The notes under the pieces were generated by a model, which was not told the origin of the DNA, searched no databases, and saw only the letters and a list, made by a program, of their open reading frames with translations. Positions 5,426 through 6,625 of a stretch of 6,625 nucleotides of DNA are shown one piece after another. Position 1 is the stretch's first letter. Each line of letters opens with the position of its first letter. Both the position numbers and the translations under genes were made by a program. This DNA is from Pseudomonadota bacterium (GTDB lineage: Bacteria > Pseudomonadota > Gammaproteobacteria > Steroidobacterales > Steroidobacteraceae): assembly GCA_021815905.1 (NCBI GenBank), contig JAKAZP010000149.1:1-6625 (forward strand). Direction: 5' to 3'.

Positions 5426-6625
5426 ATGCCGCCGCTTCAGGATGACAAAACGACAGCCCTGGATCCCTGGGCCAGCTTCGAGCCGTACGCGCAGCTCATC
5501 CGCTCCCTGCTTCCGCGCACCGCCGGCGTCGCGCTCTTCGACGCCCAGGCGGAGCTGCGCTGGGGGAGCGAGCCGGCGCCGGCAGCCGAGCTGCTGCTGC
5601 TGATCGGCGAACTGCTGGGGCCGGCGCGGGCGGGGGATGGCGGCGCCGGAGTGCTGCGCCTCCTGCCCGGAGGAGTCCCGGTCTACGTCTGCTGGCTGCG
5701 CGATGACGCGCTGCGGCTGCTCGCCGGCGTCACCGTCGCGTGCCGTGCAGGCAGCGAGCGCGAGGTCGAGAGCCCGAGCTTCGAGCTCGTCCGTGCGCTG
5801 CTGGCTCCCGTGCTCGAGTGCATGCGGCGCGATCTGCTCGCGCGCGCGACCATCGATCGGCTGAGCCGCGCCGTGGATGCGCTCGACCGGATGCGCAGCG
5901 CGGGCGTCGAGAGCAGCTACGACACGCTGAGCGGCCTTTACACCCGGCCGGCATTCGAGCAGCGCGTGCGCACGGTGGTCGCGAGCCGCAAGGGTCCCTC
6001 GCACTGGAGCGCGCTCTACATCGACGCCGATCAGCTGCACGCCATCAACGACGGCTTCGGGATGCACGTGGGCGACAGCGTGCTCGGTGAGCTCGGAGAG
6101 CTGCTGCGCTCGCGGCTGCCCGCGGAGGGATTCGCGGCGCGGATCTCGGGCGACCGCTTCTCGGTGATGCTGCCCGCGAGCCTCGATGACGCCGAGCGCT
6201 TCGCCGAGTCGCTGCGCGAAGGCGCGGAGCGGCTGGGCGCGGCCCGGGGCGACCCGCGGCTGCGCATCTCGATCAGCATCGGGGTCGCTCCGATCGATAC
6301 CGACGGCGGCGAGGTCATACACTCGCTGGCCGCGGCCGAGACCGCCTGCAAGGCGGCCAAGGACCGCGGCCGCAATCGCGTCGAGGTGTACCGCGCCAAC
6401 GATGCGAGCCTGGTACGCCGCTTCACCGACATCCACATTGCCGGCCAGGTGAGCGATGCGATCGAAGCGGGCCGGCTGGAGCTCGATGCGCAGCTCATCC
6501 TGCCGCTCTCGGGGAGCGAGCGGCTGAGGCCGCACTACGAGCTGCTGGTGCGCATGATCGATGAGGACGGCGCCACGAGCGGGCCCGACAACTTCCTGTC
6601 GGCCGCGATGCGCTATCAGCTGATG
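5426..6625 (+). CDS. GGDEF-EAL c-di-GMP protein with degenerate GGDEF motif (3' end outside window)
   Basis: The 400 visible residues carry three parts. Residues 1-140 have no certain match: VALFDAQAELRW (35-46) and PVYVCWLRDD (85-94) suggest a GAF/PAS-like alpha-beta sensor, but this is inference. A short helix (141-162) leads to a GGDEF domain beginning YDTLSGLYTRPAFEQR (165-180), with IDADQLHAIND (199-209) and GMHVGD (212-217). Its signature is SGDRF (241-245), so the first Gly and the catalytic Glu are lost, and the RxxD inhibitory site is absent (P232, G235). An EAL domain begins around 332 (RFTDIHIAGQVSDAI) and keeps the ELLVR motif with Glu372 and Arg376; the rest lies past the right edge. 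The likely role is c-di-GMP hydrolysis or binding, with the GGDEF as a regulatory GTP-binding domain. The ATG at 5426 is chosen as the first in-frame ATG; a TTG at 5417 with GGAG 11 nt upstream is an alternative. No transmembrane segment is seen, so it is probably cytoplasmic. Confidence 0.9.
   Translation, partial: MPPLQDDKTTALDPWASFEPYAQLIRSLLPRTAGVALFDAQAELRWGSEPAPAAELLLLIGELLGPARAGDGGAGVLRLLPGGVPVYVCWLRDDALRLLAGVTVACRAGSEREVESPSFELVRALLAPVLECMRRDLLARATIDRLSRAVDALDRMRSAGVESSYDTLSGLYTRPAFEQRVRTVVASRKGPSHWSALYIDADQLHAINDGFGMHVGDSVLGELGELLRSRLPAEGFAARISGDRFSVMLPASLDDAERFAESLREGAERLGAARGDPRLRISISIGVAPIDTDGGEVIHSLAAAETACKAAKDRGRNRVEVYRANDASLVRRFTDIHIAGQVSDAIEAGRLELDAQLILPLSGSERLRPHYELLVRMIDEDGATSGPDNFLSAAMRYQLM

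Noticed and set aside
3919..5427. A 502-codon open frame on the minus strand antisense to envC
   Set aside because: The plus strand encodes a clear EnvC with signal peptide, coiled coils and LytM domain; the antisense product has no recognisable domain and is rich in R, A, P and E.
5306..6535. A 409-codon open frame on the minus strand opposite the GGDEF-EAL gene
   Set aside because: GGDEF and EAL motifs are unambiguous on the plus strand; the antisense frame is a composition effect.

Overview
The window is very GC-rich by eye and reads as chromosomal DNA of a gammaproteobacterium, probably an uncultured or poorly sampled lineage. The main reason is gene order. A leftward run encodes a YibN-like membrane rhodanese, glutaredoxin 3 (GrxC), SecB and glycerol-3-phosphate dehydrogenase (GpsA). 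Next to it, pointing rightward, is the division-linked murein hydrolase activator EnvC. This is the E. coli yibN-grxC-secB-gpsA / envC neighbourhood, but without gpmM between yibN and envC and without cysE after gpsA.

Left part (1-3994, all on the minus strand; transcription order runs from high to low coordinates): yibN-like, grxC, secB, gpsA, an SRPBCC/AHSA1-family protein, a small four-helix membrane protein of the YvlD/'phage holin family' type, and a class 1B-like dihydroorotate dehydrogenase (pyrD) that runs off the left edge. Gaps are -11 to about +48 nt, so a single polycistronic unit is plausible. The first four genes cover sulfur/thiol handling, protein export and phospholipid precursor synthesis. 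The last three look like a lineage-specific extension. The SRPBCC and membrane-protein genes overlap by 4 nt (GTGA) and are probably translationally coupled.

Middle (3995-4068): a 74-nt divergent intergenic region with a perfect TATAAT on the minus strand, flanked by a 6-bp inverted repeat. It is the best candidate promoter/operator for the leftward operon and may also affect envC.

Right part (4069-6625, plus strand): envC, with a signal peptide, long coiled coils and a LytM domain whose zinc ligands are replaced, as in E. coli EnvC. A 145-nt spacer with two small hairpins follows, then a GGDEF-EAL protein cut by the right edge. Its GGDEF signature is degenerate (SGDRF), while the beginning of its EAL domain keeps the catalytic glutamate motif.

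No RNA genes, CRISPR arrays, insertion sequences or phage modules were seen, and no intergenic stretch exceeds 300 nt. The window is mostly conserved housekeeping sequence. The more unusual points are the altered operon tail, the class 1B-like PyrD, the coupled SRPBCC/membrane pair and the c-di-GMP protein placed after envC. I found no convincing new defence or mobile system.
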